Assembly (NCBI GenBank): GCA_002256245.1
Contig: NKIU01000003.1
Coordinates: 62,001 to 126,000, forward strand
Direction: 5' to 3'
Origin: Pseudorhodobacter sp. PARRP1
GTDB lineage: Bacteria > Pseudomonadota > Alphaproteobacteria > Rhodobacterales > Rhodobacteraceae
DNA: 64,000 nt
Of the stretch, positions 54,401 through 64,000 are shown one piece after another (position 1 is the stretch's first letter; each line of letters begins with the position of its first letter). The translations under genes were made by a program, and so were the position numbers. Below the pieces are notes generated by a model, which was given only the letters and a program-made list of their open reading frames with translations, searched no databases and was not told the DNA's origin.

Positions 54401-56293
54401 TCACGGCTGGGCATAGCCGATGGTTTGCAACGCGGTGCGGATTTCCGCCAAAATCGCCGGGTCGTCGATGGTGGAGGGCATTTTCCAATCGGTGCCGTCG
54501 GCGATCTTGACCATGGTGCCGCGCAGGATCTTGCCCGAGCGGGTTTTCGGCAAACGGTCCACCACCACGGCGCGTTTGAAATCGGCAACCGGGCCGATCT
54601 TGTCGCGCATCAGTTGCACACATTCCTTGATGATGGCGTCGGGATCGCGCGTGCAGCCCTTGTTCAGGCACAGAAAACCCACCGGACTTTGCCCCTTCAG
54701 CGCATCGGCGACGCCCACCACCGCACATTCGGCGACATCCTTGTGGTTGGCCAGAACCTCCTCCATCGCGCCGGTGGAAAGCCTGTGGCCTGCGACGTTG
54801 ATCACATCATCGGTGCGCGCCATGATGTAAAGGTAGCCATCCGCATCGACATAGCCCGCATCGCCGGTCTCATAATAGCCGGGGAAATGCGTGAGGTAGC
54901 TTTTGACAAACCGATCCTCGGCGTTCCACAGCGTGGGCAGCGTGCCGGGGGGCAGCGGCAGTTTCACCGCGATCGCGCCCAAGGTGCCGGGGGCCACCGG
55001 ATGGCCGCCTTCATCCAAGATTTGCACATCAAAACCCGGCATCGCTACGGTGGGAGAGCCGATTTTCACCGGCAGAGCCTCGATCCCCATCGGGTTGGCG
55101 GCGATGGCATAGCCGGTTTCGGTCTGCCACCAGTGATCAATCACCGGAATGTTCAGATGGTTCTGCGCCCAGTGGATGGTGTCGGGATCAGCCCGTTCGC
55201 CCGCCAGATACAGCGCCTTCAGGTGGGAAAGGTCATAGCCCGAGGGCAGCGCGCCGTCCGGGTCTTCGCGCTTGATCGCGCGCAGGGCGGTGGGGGCGGT
55301 GAAGAAGGCCTTCACCTTATGCTCGGCAATCACCCGCCAGAACGTGCCTGCATCCGGCGTGCCCACGGGCTTGCCTTCAAACACCACCGTCGTGCAACCC
55401 GCAATCAGCGGCGCGTAGCAGATGTAGGAGTGGCCCACGACCCATCCGACATCAGACGCCGCCCAGAACACATCGCCCGGCCCGCAATCATAGATCGCGC
55501 GCATCGTCCAGTTCAGCGCAACCAGATGGCCCGCCGTGGGGCGCACGACCCCTTTGGGTGCCCCCGTGGTGCCGGATGTGTAAAGGATATAGGCCGGATG
55601 ATTGCCAGCCACCGGCACACAATCGGCGGGTTCGGTGCCAAACTGAAAGCTGTGCCACGCCACATCGCGGCCGGGGATCAGGGCTGCAACCTCTTGTTCG
55701 CGTTGCAGGATCACGCAGAAATCGGGCTTGTGGGCGGCCTGTTCGATGGCCGCATCCAAGAGCGGTTTGTAGTGGATCACGCGGGAAGGCTCGATCCCGC
55801 AACTGGCGGCGATGATGGCTTTGGGGGTGCAATCGTCGATACGCACGGCGAGTTCTGCCGCCGCAAAGCCGCCGAACACCACCGAATGAATGGCTCCCAG
55901 ACGGGCGCAGGCCAGCATCGCCTCTAGCGCTTCGGGCACCATCGGCATGTAGATGATGACGCGGTCGCCCTTTTCCACGCCCTTGGCGCGCAACGCGCCG
56001 GCAAGCGAGGCGACGCGGGTTTGCAATTCGGCATAAGTGATCGCGTGTTTGGTGCGCGTGACCGGGCTGTCATGGATGATCGCCAGTTGATCGCCGCGCC
56101 CGGCCAACACATGCCGATCCACCGCGTTCCAGCAGGTGTTGACGCTGGCGTCGGTGAACCATTCGTAAAGCGGCGCGCGGCTGTCATTCAGGGCCTTGGA
56201 GGGCGGGTTCACCCAATCAATCTTTGATGCGGCATCCATCCAAAACGCTTCCGGGTTGGCTTGCCAGCCCGCATAGATTTCACGGTATGCCAT
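54401..56293 (-). CDS. prpE: Propionate--CoA ligase PrpE
   Basis: A 630-residue acyl-CoA synthetase making propionyl-CoA from propionate, CoA and ATP. YTSGTTGAPKG is the AMP-binding P-loop and the catalytic Lys is in KTRSGKILRGTM near residue 595. Propionate rather than acetate specificity is inferred from overall similarity to PrpE. TTTGCAAA octamers upstream match the motif of short-chain acyl-CoA regulators in related bacteria. Confidence 0.9.
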   Translation of the reverse strand: MAYREIYAGWQANPEAFWMDAASKIDWVNPPSKALNDSRAPLYEWFTDASVNTCWNAVDRHVLAGRGDQLAIIHDSPVTRTKHAITYAELQTRVASLAGALRAKGVEKGDRVIIYMPMVPEALEAMLACARLGAIHSVVFGGFAAAELAVRIDDCTPKAIIAASCGIEPSRVIHYKPLLDAAIEQAAHKPDFCVILQREQEVAALIPGRDVAWHSFQFGTEPADCVPVAGNHPAYILYTSGTTGAPKGVVRPTAGHLVALNWTMRAIYDCGPGDVFWAASDVGWVVGHSYICYAPLIAGCTTVVFEGKPVGTPDAGTFWRVIAEHKVKAFFTAPTALRAIKREDPDGALPSGYDLSHLKALYLAGERADPDTIHWAQNHLNIPVIDHWWQTETGYAIAANPMGIEALPVKIGSPTVAMPGFDVQILDEGGHPVAPGTLGAIAVKLPLPPGTLPTLWNAEDRFVKSYLTHFPGYYETGDAGYVDADGYLYIMARTDDVINVAGHRLSTGAMEEVLANHKDVAECAVVGVADALKGQSPVGFLCLNKGCTRDPDAIIKECVQLMRDKIGPVADFKRAVVVDRLPKTRSGKILRGTMVKIADGTDWKMPSTIDDPAILAEIRTALQTIGYAQP

Positions 56294-56376
56294 AGTATGC
56301 CTCCTCCAAAGCTGCGGTTGTCTTAGGCAAGCCCGCTTGAGTCGCGCAAGGATCGTGAAGGGGCTGCGGCGATAAC

Positions 56377-56488
56377 TTTGCATATATTGCGTGTTGGCCG
56401 GCGCAAAGTTTTGCAAACTGCACGGATTTGTGCGGTGATTACGCACAAACAGCGAGGGTTTGCAAACCCGTGCGAGCGGGTTTGCAAG
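56377..56488. promoter_or_regulatory. TTTGCAAA octamer group upstream of prpE
   Basis: TTTGCATA at 56377, TTTGCAAA at 56410, TTTGCAAA at 56459 and TTTGCAAG at 56481 lie 84-195 bases before prpE. The ScfR-type regulator PccR of Rhodobacter sphaeroides is known to bind paired TTTGCAAA. 56459-56488 also forms a hairpin just past maeB. Confidence 0.55.
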
Positions 56489-56503
56489 TTGGGTTGCTGT
56501 GTC

Positions 56504-58783
56504 TTAGCCGTAATGCGCCACTGGCGTTCCCGCGATGGCGGACATGTTCAGCAGGCCGCGCGCGGTGATTGAGGGCGTGGCGATATGGGCGCGGTTGCCC
56601 ATGCCCATCAGGACGGGGCCAACCTCTAGCCCGCCTGCCTTCAGTTTCAACATGTTACGCGCGGTAGAGGCGGCGTCGGAATAGGCAAACACCAGCACAT
56701 TCGCTGGCCCCTGCAAGCGCGAGCCGGGGAAGATGCGGGCGCGCAATTCGGGGTCCAACGCCGCGTCGGCGTTCATTTCGCCCTCGTAGGCGAAATCGAC
56801 CTCGCGCGCATCCAGGATTTCCAACGCCGCGCGCATCCGCCGACCCGAGTCGCTGTCAAGGTTGCCAAAGCTGGAATGGCTGCACAGCGCCACCTTCGCC
56901 TCGACCCCAAAGCGCTTGGCATGGCGAACCGCACCGATCACGGTTTCGGCGATTTGCTCGGCTGTGGGCACCGCGTTGATCTGGGTGTCGGCGATAAACA
57001 GCGGGCCGTCCTCAAGGATCATCAGCGACAAGGCGGCGCGGGGATGCAGGCCATCGCGGGCCAGAATTTGCCGCACATAGCCCAGATGCCACAGATATTG
57101 CCCGAAGGTGCCACAGATCATGCTGTCGGCATCACCCCGGTGCACGGCGATGCCAGCGATGGCGGTGGTGTTGGTGCGCATCACGGCGCGCGCAATATCT
57201 GGGGTGACACCTTGGCGGGCCATCAACTCGTGGTAGGAGCCCCAGTAGTCGCGATAGCGGTGATCGCTTTCGGGGTTGATGATTTCAAAGTCTTTGTCGG
57301 GGCGGATCGGCAGGCCCGCACGCTCGCAACGAGTGGCGATGACCTCCGGGCGGCCGATCAAGATAGGCTTGTCGGTCATCTCCTCGAGCATGGCATTGGC
57401 GGCGCGCAGCACGCGCTCATCCTCGCCCTCGGCAAAGATAATCCGGCGGCTGACGGTGGCTGCGGCTTCAAACACCGGGCGCATGATCAGCGCGGATTTG
57501 AACACCGAACCGTTAAGTTTCTCGCGGTAAGCGTCCAGATCGGCAATCGGGCGGGTGGCGACGCCGGTTTCCATCGCGGCCTTGGCAACGGCGCTGGCGA
57601 CGACACCGATCAGACGCGGATCGAAGGGTTTCGGGATCAGATAATCGGCGCCAAAGGTCAGCTTTTCGGTGCTGTAGGCGGCGGCGGCCTCGGCGCTGGT
57701 GGTGGCGCGGGCAAGGGCCGCGATGCCGTCGATGCAGGCCAGTTGCATCGCGTCATTGATCACGGTTGCGCCCACATCCAACGCCCCCCGGAAGATGAAG
57801 GGGAAACACAGCACATTGTTGACTTGATTGGGAAAATCGCTGCGACCTGTCGCCATGATCGCATCCGGCGTCACCGCGCGCACGGCATCGGGCATGATCT
57901 CGGGGTTTGGGTTGGCCAGCGCGAAAATGATCGGGCGCGGGGCCATCTTGGCGACCATTTCCGGCGTCAGCACACCGGGGCCAGACAGGCCAAGGAACAG
58001 ATCGGCGTCCTGGATCACCTCGGCCAGGCTGGCGGCGGTGTTGCCTTGGGCATAGGCGGCCTTCTGTTCGGTCATTTGCTCGTTGCGGTCTTTATAGACA
58101 AGGCCCGCAAGATCACACAGCCAGACGTTTTCGCGTTTGACGCCCAGCTTCAGCAGCATGTTCAGGCAAGCGATTCCCGCAGCCCCGCCCCCGGTGGACA
58201 CCACCTTGATATCGGCGAAACTTTTGCCCGCAACGTAAAGCGCATTGGTGGCCGCAGCCCCCACCACGATCGCCGTGCCGTGCTGATCGTCGTGAAACAC
58301 CGGAATTTTCATCCGCTCGCGGCACAATTGTTCAACGATGAAACAATCCGGGGCCTTGATGTCCTCAAGGTTGATCGCGCCGAAGGTCGGCTCTAGCGCG
58401 CAGACGATGTCGGCAAGTTTGTAGGGGTCGGGTTCGTTCAGTTCGATGTCAAAACAGTCGATGTTGGCGAATTTCTTGAACAGAACCGCCTTGCCCTCCA
58501 TCACCGGCTTGGAGGCCAAAGCGCCAATGTTTCCAAGGCCTAGCACGGCGGTGCCGTTGGTGACGACCGCCACCAGATTGCCGCGCGCGGTGTAGCGGCT
58601 GGCCGTCGCGGGGTCGGCCTTGATCTCAAGACAGGCTTCGGCGACGCCCGGAGAATAGGCCCGCGACAGGTCGCGCCCGTTCGCCAAGGGCTTGGTCGCA
58701 CGGATTTCCAGCTTTCCCGGTTTGGGAAATTCGTGGTAATCCAATGCCGCCTGCCGCGCGTTATCGTGCCTTGCCTCTTCCAT
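56504..58783 (-). CDS. maeB: NADP-dependent malic enzyme MaeB
   Basis: A 759-residue enzyme converting malate to pyruvate and CO2 with NADP. The N-terminal malic domain and the NAD(P)-binding domain ([14 protein letters not shown] near 197-210) are followed by the C-terminal phosphotransacetylase-like domain (about 430-755), which regulates rather than catalyses. It lies upstream of prpE. Together they link acetyl/propionyl units to pyruvate. Confidence 0.94.
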   Translation of the reverse strand: MEEARHDNARQAALDYHEFPKPGKLEIRATKPLANGRDLSRAYSPGVAEACLEIKADPATASRYTARGNLVAVVTNGTAVLGLGNIGALASKPVMEGKAVLFKKFANIDCFDIELNEPDPYKLADIVCALEPTFGAINLEDIKAPDCFIVEQLCRERMKIPVFHDDQHGTAIVVGAAATNALYVAGKSFADIKVVSTGGGAAGIACLNMLLKLGVKRENVWLCDLAGLVYKDRNEQMTEQKAAYAQGNTAASLAEVIQDADLFLGLSGPGVLTPEMVAKMAPRPIIFALANPNPEIMPDAVRAVTPDAIMATGRSDFPNQVNNVLCFPFIFRGALDVGATVINDAMQLACIDGIAALARATTSAEAAAAYSTEKLTFGADYLIPKPFDPRLIGVVASAVAKAAMETGVATRPIADLDAYREKLNGSVFKSALIMRPVFEAAATVSRRIIFAEGEDERVLRAANAMLEEMTDKPILIGRPEVIATRCERAGLPIRPDKDFEIINPESDHRYRDYWGSYHELMARQGVTPDIARAVMRTNTTAIAGIAVHRGDADSMICGTFGQYLWHLGYVRQILARDGLHPRAALSLMILEDGPLFIADTQINAVPTAEQIAETVIGAVRHAKRFGVEAKVALCSHSSFGNLDSDSGRRMRAALEILDAREVDFAYEGEMNADAALDPELRARIFPGSRLQGPANVLVFAYSDAASTARNMLKLKAGGLEVGPVLMGMGNRAHIATPSITARGLLNMSAIAGTPVAHYG

Positions 58784-59030
58784 CCGAACCTCCCGCAGAT
58801 TTATAGTTTACCCTTAAACCGCTTTTTATCTTCCGCCAACCATGGCTTTTTGCATGACGTTTCCTTGCCGCTTTGGCAGGGTCTGATCCGGGCACCAAGG
58901 GCAGGTTTAACCAATGCCAGACCTATCGCAATGGCCAAGCGGATTGGTGATAGCTGGTATCACAAGAAATCGCTTGATCTAAAAGCTTCAGGCTTGAAAT
59001 AACTGGGCGATACATCGACGAGGGGAAAAT

Positions 59031-60104
59031 ATGATGTCTGAGATGCGCGCTGAAATCGTGCTGCCAACCCGCGATCTGCGTAAGGATCTGCCGTTCTTCA
59101 CCAAAACCTTGGGGATGCGGATGGATATGATTTATCCCGCCGATAACCCGGCGGTGGCGGTTGTCTCCGGCCACGGTTTGCGGCTGCGGCTGGATGCCGA
59201 AAGCAAGGCCGCGCCCGGATTGCTGCGGATTTTGACCGATGATCCGATTGCGGATGGCGCAAAGGCGCTTACCTCGCCCGGTGGCACGCAGGTGGAGATC
59301 GACGAGTTGAACCCGCCGCTGGTGCTGCCGAAAACCGAACATGCCTTTGTCGTGCGCCGCCTGGCCGACCAAGCGCCTTGGGTGATTGGCCGCGCGGGGA
59401 TGGAATACCGCGATCTGATCCCGACACGCCTCGGCGGCGCGATGATCGCCAGCCACATCCGCGTGCCCGACGGCCCGGTGCCGGATATGGTGCATTACCA
59501 CAAGGTCGGCTTTCAACTGATCTTCTGCGTCGCCGGTTGGGTGGATGTTCTCTATGAAGATCAAGGCGATATCATGCGGATCGCGGCGGGCGATTGCTTT
59601 ATTCAACCCCCTACAATCCGCCACAAAGTGCTGCATTCCGAAGGCGTGCAGGTGGTGGAAATCGGCGTGCCGGCCGAGCATGTCACTGAGATTGACCACA
59701 CTATGACGCTGCCGAATGGCACGATCAACCGGATGCGCGAATGGGACGGCCAGCGCTTTGTGCACAACATCGGCAGCACTGGGGCGTTCAAGCCGTTCCG
59801 CATCCCCGGATTTGAGGCCCGCGACACCACGATCAACGCCAACACCAAGGGCATCGCATCGGTGATGGTGGCGCGGCCCACGGGAACCGCTCCTTGGACC
59901 AAACACCAGGGCGATATACTGTTCAGCTTTGTGATGAGCGGCGAGATGGTGCTGGAGGGCGAGGGCAAAGACCCCTACCGCCTGGCCCCCGGCGATGCCT
60001 TTGTGATCCCGCCGGGGATGGCCACGCGCTATTCGGAATGCAGCGCAGATTTGCAACTGCTTGAGGTTTCTCTGCCGGGCAACCCGCTTACAGAGCTTGT
60101 CTGA
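59031..60104 (+). CDS. VOC-bicupin fusion protein of unknown function
   Basis: A 357-residue protein with an N-terminal vicinal-oxygen-chelate/glyoxalase-like domain (about 5-110; VLPTRDLRKDLPFFTKTLGMRMD), a cupin at about 150-215 (HYHKVGFQLIFCVAG, PPTIRHKVLHSE) and a second cupin at about 285-350 (KHQGDILFSFVMSGE, IPPGMATRYSE). GAGGGGAAAAT precedes the ATG-ATG. It points toward the deoxynucleoside operon with a gap of about 125 bases. Function unknown. Confidence 0.78.
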   Translation: MMSEMRAEIVLPTRDLRKDLPFFTKTLGMRMDMIYPADNPAVAVVSGHGLRLRLDAESKAAPGLLRILTDDPIADGAKALTSPGGTQVEIDELNPPLVLPKTEHAFVVRRLADQAPWVIGRAGMEYRDLIPTRLGGAMIASHIRVPDGPVPDMVHYHKVGFQLIFCVAGWVDVLYEDQGDIMRIAAGDCFIQPPTIRHKVLHSEGVQVVEIGVPAEHVTEIDHTMTLPNGTINRMREWDGQRFVHNIGSTGAFKPFRIPGFEARDTTINANTKGIASVMVARPTGTAPWTKHQGDILFSFVMSGEMVLEGEGKDPYRLAPGDAFVIPPGMATRYSECSADLQLLEVSLPGNPLTELV

Positions 60105-60116
60105 CCCGGCTTTGGT

Positions 60117-60163
60117 CATCCGCTCTGCGCAAATATCCTGGGGGTCCGGGGGCTAGCCCCCGG
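60117..60163 (-). repeat. Hairpin-GGATATTT intergenic element, copy C
   Basis: Reading the minus strand: GGGGGCTAGCCCCC hairpin, CCCCCAGGATATTT, then GCAGAGCGGATGA. Same plan as copies at 13151 and 63140 but in opposite orientation. Confidence 0.6.
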
Positions 60164-60230
60164 CTTCCCTTGCCATTTGGCGCGAAGCGGCACAGACTCG
60201 GACCAAATGGTCAGAAAACCGGAGGCCCAG

Positions 60231-60623
60231 ATGTCGCTTTTGAACGCTGCAACCGAAGTGCGCTTGCGCGCCTATGCGCCCTATTCGCGCTTCAAGGTGG
60301 GGGCAGCGATCCGCTCGGTGGAAGGCAATCTGCATGTCGGCTGCAATGTCGAAAACGTGGCCTACCCCGAAGGCACTTGCGCCGAGGCGGGCGCGATTGC
60401 GGCGATGATTGCGGCGGGCGATACCCGGATCGCCGAAATTGCCGTGATCGCCGATAGCCCAGAGCCTGTGCCCTGCTGCGGTGGCTGCCGTCAGAAGATC
60501 GCCGAATTTGCCGATCAGGGCGTGCGGGTGACGCTGCACACCACCGACGGGAAATCGAAGGTGCTGAGCGTGGCAGAACTGCTGCCGGGGGTGTTCTCGG
60601 CCGCGCATATGGACAAAATCTGA
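60231..60623 (+). CDS. cdd: Cytidine deaminase
   Basis: A 130-residue zinc enzyme converting (deoxy)cytidine to (deoxy)uridine. CAEAGA (near residue 45) holds the Zn Cys and catalytic Glu; PCCGGCRQK has the other two Cys ligands. GGAGG precedes the ATG at 60231. It overlaps deoA by a TGATG junction. Confidence 0.93.
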   Translation: MSLLNAATEVRLRAYAPYSRFKVGAAIRSVEGNLHVGCNVENVAYPEGTCAEAGAIAAMIAAGDTRIAEIAVIADSPEPVPCCGGCRQKIAEFADQGVRVTLHTTDGKSKVLSVAELLPGVFSAAHMDKI

Positions 60624-61930
60624 TGGACGCCCGCGCCATCATCGTGCGCCTGCGCGATGGCGATGTGCCCTCGGCCGCAGAACTGCAATGGTTCGCGCAA
60701 GGCTTGGCGACGGGGGCGGTTTCGGATGCGCAGGCGGGGGCGTTTGCGATGGCGGTGCTGCTGAAGGGGCTTGGCGATCAGGGCCGGGTGGCGCTGACGC
60801 GGGCGATGCGCGACACCGGCCACGTGCTGGAATGGGACATGCCGGGGCCGGTTCTGGACAAGCATTCGACCGGCGGGATCGGCGATTGCGTGTCGCTGCT
60901 GCTGGCGCCTGCGCTGGCGGCTTGCGGCGCCTATGTGCCGATGATCTCGGGGCGCGGTTTGGGCCATACCGGCGGCACGCTTGATAAGCTGGAGGCTATT
61001 CCGGGCTTCAAGACCGGGCTTTCGGAAGACCAGTTGCGGCGGCAGTTGAAGGATATCCGCTGCGCGATTGTGTCGGCAAGCGCCGAAATTGCCCCGGCGG
61101 ATCGCAGGCTTTATGCGGTGCGCGATGTGACGGGGACGGTGGAATCGGTCGATCTGATCACCGCCTCTATTCTGTCGAAAAAACTCGCGGCGGGGTTGGA
61201 AGCCCTTGTTCTGGATGTGAAATGCGGCTCTGGCGCGTTTATGAAAACGATTGAGGAGGCCGAGGCCTTGGCGCGGGCTTTGGTGGCGACCGCACAGGGG
61301 GCGGGCTGTATGACAGCCGCGCTGATCACCGATATGAGCCAGCCTTTGGCCACCGCCGCGGGCAATGCGCTTGAGGTGATCGAGGTGATGGAGACGCTGA
61401 CCGGCACATCCGTCAACGCGGCCCTGTGGGATATCACCATGGCGCTGGGCGGCGAGGCTTTGGCCTTGGGTGGCTTGGCCGCCGACCCCGCCGATGGTGC
61501 GGGGCGGATCGAGCAGGCGCTGGAATCGGGCGCTGCTGCCGAGTGGTTTGGCCGCATGGTGGCAGCGCAGGGCGGGCCGTTGGATTTTGTCGAACGCTGG
61601 CCGGATCGCCTGCCCGCCGCCACGGTGATCCGCGAGGTGCCCAGCCTGCGGCAGGGGTTTGTCACGGCGATTGACGGGCAGGCGTTGGGGTTGGCGGTGG
61701 TGGGCTTGGGCGGCGGGCGGCAGCGCGAGGGCGACAAGCTGAACCTGTCGGTCGGGCTGTCGGATCTGGCGGGGATCGGCGAGGATATCGGCGCGGGCGA
61801 TCCGTTGTGCATGGTGCATGCGGCAACGGAAAGCGCCGCCGATGAGGCGATTTTGCGGGTCCAGGCGGCCTATCGGATGGGGGCTGTGGCCCCGCCGGAC
61901 CCGGATTTGATCATCAAAAGGATAGCCTGA
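60623..61930 (+). CDS. deoA: Thymidine phosphorylase
   Basis: A 435-residue enzyme cleaving thymidine/deoxyuridine to base and deoxyribose-1-phosphate. The phosphate-binding KHSTGGIGD is near residue 80, with the VKCGSGAFMKT signature near 195. It is translationally coupled to cdd and directly followed by deoB. Confidence 0.94.
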   Translation: MDARAIIVRLRDGDVPSAAELQWFAQGLATGAVSDAQAGAFAMAVLLKGLGDQGRVALTRAMRDTGHVLEWDMPGPVLDKHSTGGIGDCVSLLLAPALAACGAYVPMISGRGLGHTGGTLDKLEAIPGFKTGLSEDQLRRQLKDIRCAIVSASAEIAPADRRLYAVRDVTGTVESVDLITASILSKKLAAGLEALVLDVKCGSGAFMKTIEEAEALARALVATAQGAGCMTAALITDMSQPLATAAGNALEVIEVMETLTGTSVNAALWDITMALGGEALALGGLAADPADGAGRIEQALESGAAAEWFGRMVAAQGGPLDFVERWPDRLPAATVIREVPSLRQGFVTAIDGQALGLAVVGLGGGRQREGDKLNLSVGLSDLAGIGEDIGAGDPLCMVHAATESAADEAILRVQAAYRMGAVAPPDPDLIIKRIA

Positions 61931-63133
61931 ATGGCGCGCGCGTTTTTGATCGTGATGGATTCCGTGGGCGCAGGCGGTGCGCCGGATGCGGGCGATTTTG
62001 GCGATAAGGGCGCGAATACCTTGGGCCATATCGCGCAGGCTTGTGCTGCGGGGCGGGCGGATGTTGGGCGTGCGGGGCCGCTCAGGATGCCGAACTTGGA
62101 TGGTTTGGGGCTGGGGGCTGCAATCCGGCTGGCGTCTGCGTCTGGGCTTGCGGCTCCGGGTTTTGACGCGGTGCCTGTCGGGCGGTGGGGGGCTGCGACG
62201 GAAGTCAGTCGCGGCAAGGACACGCCTTCGGGGCATTGGGAACTGGCGGGCGTTCCGGTGCCGTGGGAGTGGACGTATTTTCCCGACACGGTGCCGGCGT
62301 TTCCGCCTGATCTGGTGGCGCTGGTCTGTCGGTTGGCGGGGACCGAGGGGATTTTGGGCAACTGCCATGCCTCGGGCGTGCCGATCATCGAGCAGCATTG
62401 CGCCGAACATCTGCGCACCGGCTGGCCGATTTGCTACACCTCGGCGGATTCCGTTTTCCAGATCGCCGCGCATGAAGAGGCGTTCGGCTTGGAACGGCTG
62501 CTGAAACTGTGTCAGGATCTGGCGCCGCACCTACATGCGATGAAGGTGGGGCGGGTGATCGCGCGGCCCTTTACCGGGGTGCCGGGCGCGTTCAAGCGCA
62601 CGGCAAACCGGCATGATTACGCGATGGACCCGCCGGGGCCGACCTTGCTGGAATGGGTGCAAAGCGCGGGCAGGGCGACGCATGCGATTGGCAAGATCGG
62701 CGATATTTTCTCGATGAAGGGCATCGGCAAGCTGTGGAAGGGCAAGAGCGACCTTGACCTTTTCGAATATCTGGATGGGTTAGCGGACGGTGCCGAGGAT
62801 GGTTCCTTGACCTTTGCCAACTTTGTCGAGTTTGACACGCTTTACGGCCATCCCCGCGATGTGGCGGGATATGCCCGCGCGCTGGAATGGTTTGATGGCC
62901 GTGTCGGGCCGTTTCTGGCGCGGCTGCGCCCCGGCGATCTGGCGATTTTCACCGCTGATCATGGCAATGACCCGACTTGGACCGGGACAGAACACACGCG
63001 CGAGCGGGTGCCGGTGGTGTGCGCAGGTGTCGGTGTGGGCGGTTTGGGGTTGCGGGCTTTTGCGGATGTGGGGGCCAGCGTGGCTGCGCATCTGGGGGTG
63101 GCAGGTCAGGGCATCGGGCGGTCGTTTTTGTGA
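61931..63133 (+). CDS. deoB: Phosphopentomutase
   Basis: A 400-residue alkaline-phosphatase superfamily mutase converting (deoxy)ribose-1-phosphate to the 5-phosphate. Mn ligands are in DSVGAGGAPDA (N-terminus) and FTADHGNDPTW; TPSGHWEL holds the catalytic Thr. It starts one base after deoA. With cdd and deoA it salvages deoxynucleosides as carbon and base. Confidence 0.94.
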   Translation: MARAFLIVMDSVGAGGAPDAGDFGDKGANTLGHIAQACAAGRADVGRAGPLRMPNLDGLGLGAAIRLASASGLAAPGFDAVPVGRWGAATEVSRGKDTPSGHWELAGVPVPWEWTYFPDTVPAFPPDLVALVCRLAGTEGILGNCHASGVPIIEQHCAEHLRTGWPICYTSADSVFQIAAHEEAFGLERLLKLCQDLAPHLHAMKVGRVIARPFTGVPGAFKRTANRHDYAMDPPGPTLLEWVQSAGRATHAIGKIGDIFSMKGIGKLWKGKSDLDLFEYLDGLADGAEDGSLTFANFVEFDTLYGHPRDVAGYARALEWFDGRVGPFLARLRPGDLAIFTADHGNDPTWTGTEHTRERVPVVCAGVGVGGLGLRAFADVGASVAAHLGVAGQGIGRSFL

Positions 63134-63139
63134 AGAAGC

Positions 63140-63253
63140 GAGGGGCTAGCCCCTCCCCAGCCCGGCCACGGGCCGGGCGTTCTTCGCGGAAATCCTCCAC
63201 TGGAGGATTTCTGATCGCTCATCACCCCAGGATATTTGAGCAGAGAGGATGAA
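63140..63253 (+). repeat. Hairpin-GGATATTT intergenic element, copy B
   Basis: GAGGGGCTAGCCCCTC hairpin near 63140, further hairpins, then CCCCAGGATATTT and GCAGAGAGGATGA, whose ATG is the start of add. Similar to copies A and C. Confidence 0.6.
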
Positions 63254-64000
63254 CAATTTGAATCAAACGCCGAAGATCGAGTTGCATCTGCATCTGGAAG
63301 GTGGCGCGCCGCCCGCGTTCATCAAAGGGTTGGCGCGCGAGAAGCACATTGATATTGCGGGAATATTCAACGAGGACGGCAGCTATCGCTTTGCCGATTT
63401 CTGGGACTTCCTGAAGGTTTACGAGGCGGCCTGCACGACGCTAACCGGGCCGCAGGAGTTCTATCGGCTGACCCTCGCCGTGCTTGAAGAAAGCGCTGCA
63501 AGTGGCGTGATTTACAGCGAAACCTTCCTTTCCCCCGATTTCTGCGGCGGCGGCGATCTGGGCGCGTGGCGGGAATATCTGCACGCGATTGAGGAAGCGG
63601 CGGCGAAGGCCGAGGCCGATTTCGGCATCACGTTGCGCGGCATTGTCACGCCGATCCGGCATTTTGGCCCCGAAAAGGCGCGCGTGGTGGCGCGCTGTGC
63701 CGCCGAGACAGCGGGGCGGTTCATCACCGGGTTCGGCATTGGCGGCGATGAGAAATCCGGGGAGTTGAAGGATTTCCTGTGGTCGTTCGACATGGCGCGC
63801 GAGGCGGGGTTGCGCATCACCGCCCATGCGGGCGAGTGGAAAGGCCCCGATGAGGTGCGCGCAGCGATGAACGATCTGGGGGCCGAGCGGATCGGCCACG
63901 GCGTGCGCGCGATTGAGGATATGGCGCTGGTGGAGGAGATTGCCGAGCGTGGCGTGGTGCTGGAATTGTGTCCCGGCTCGAACGTGGCCTTGGGCATCTA
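63249..64000 (+). CDS. add: Adenosine deaminase (partial, cut by the window end)
   Basis: The first 250 residues of adenosine deaminase. HLHLEGG near residue 13 holds two Zn ligands, with TAHAGEW near 195 and GHGVRA near 218. It runs off the window after GSNVALGI. The ATG at 63249 touches the AGAGG ribosome site, so the in-frame TTG at 63258, which has better spacing, may be the true start. It lies 115 bases after deoB and extends the purine branch of salvage. Confidence 0.92.
   Translation, partial: MNNLNQTPKIELHLHLEGGAPPAFIKGLAREKHIDIAGIFNEDGSYRFADFWDFLKVYEAACTTLTGPQEFYRLTLAVLEESAASGVIYSETFLSPDFCGGGDLGAWREYLHAIEEAAAKAEADFGITLRGIVTPIRHFGPEKARVVARCAAETAGRFITGFGIGGDEKSGELKDFLWSFDMAREAGLRITAHAGEWKGPDEVRAAMNDLGAERIGHGVRAIEDMALVEEIAERGVVLELCPGSNVALGI

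Overview
The window is about 63% GC and densely packed with short intergenic gaps and ATGA/TGATG gene overlaps. The gene set points to an alphaproteobacterium of the Rhodobacteraceae (Rhodobacter/Gemmobacter/Tabrizicola-like): a complete tad/flp pilus locus, thuEFGK-AB, murA followed by a DUF2948 gene, a 58-aa membrane protein often mislabelled CTP synthetase, a TTAA-N7-TTAA CtrA site, TTTGCAAA octamers next to prpE, and hairpin-GGATATTT intergenic repeats. The genus is inference only.

Layout. 1-1739: rtcB and prfH, an RNA-ligase plus release-factor pair for repair and rescue of damaged ribosomes, with an in-frame TAG inside prfH. 1740-2651: no convincing gene. 2652-5878: a periplasmic-type molybdenum hydroxylase (iorA, iorB) with its diheme cytochrome c. 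6182-13120: amidase, RlmF rRNA methyltransferase, guanine deaminase, MgtE magnesium transporter, 5-formyl-THF cyclo-ligase and a secreted protein. 13298-26356 (minus strand): the tad pilus locus, read as three Flp pilins, a fourth divergent pilin, cpaB, secretin, OmpA lipoprotein, then tadZ, tadA, tadB, tadC, two TPR lipoproteins, prepilin peptidase and an AAA ATPase. A lytic transglycosylase is divergent from it. 27673-29279: SCOT-type CoA transferase and a small acetyltransferase. 29503: tRNA-Leu(UAA).

29952-36429: an operon of a Rieske oxygenase, a polyamine-type ABC transporter (PotFGHI-like), a 70-aa protein and a cupin, divergent from a BetI-like TetR regulator. The oxygenase carries Glu instead of Asp at the bridging position, which suggests a quaternary-amine substrate. 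36784: tRNA-Thr(GGU). 36997-38930: a small protein, murA and DUF2948. 39766-45860: trehalose/disaccharide uptake and oxidation (thuEFGK, thuA, thuB). 45977-51239: small membrane proteins, cytochrome b561, an esterase, DUF817, glyA and nadK.

51387-58783 (minus strand): NADP-malic enzyme, propionyl-CoA synthetase, a soluble multidomain histidine kinase with a degenerate receiver and a C-terminal Hpt domain, and its sigma-54 response regulator. 59031-64000: a VOC-bicupin fusion followed by deoxynucleoside salvage (cdd, deoA, deoB, and add cut by the window end).

The most interesting signals are the in-frame TAG in prfH, the quaternary-amine oxygenase/transporter operon, the pilin duplication kept identical in protein by silent changes only, the CtrA site at the pilus promoter, the propionate-type TTTGCAAA octamers, and several dispersed palindromes or hairpin repeats. 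No CRISPR array, prophage or intact insertion sequence was seen.
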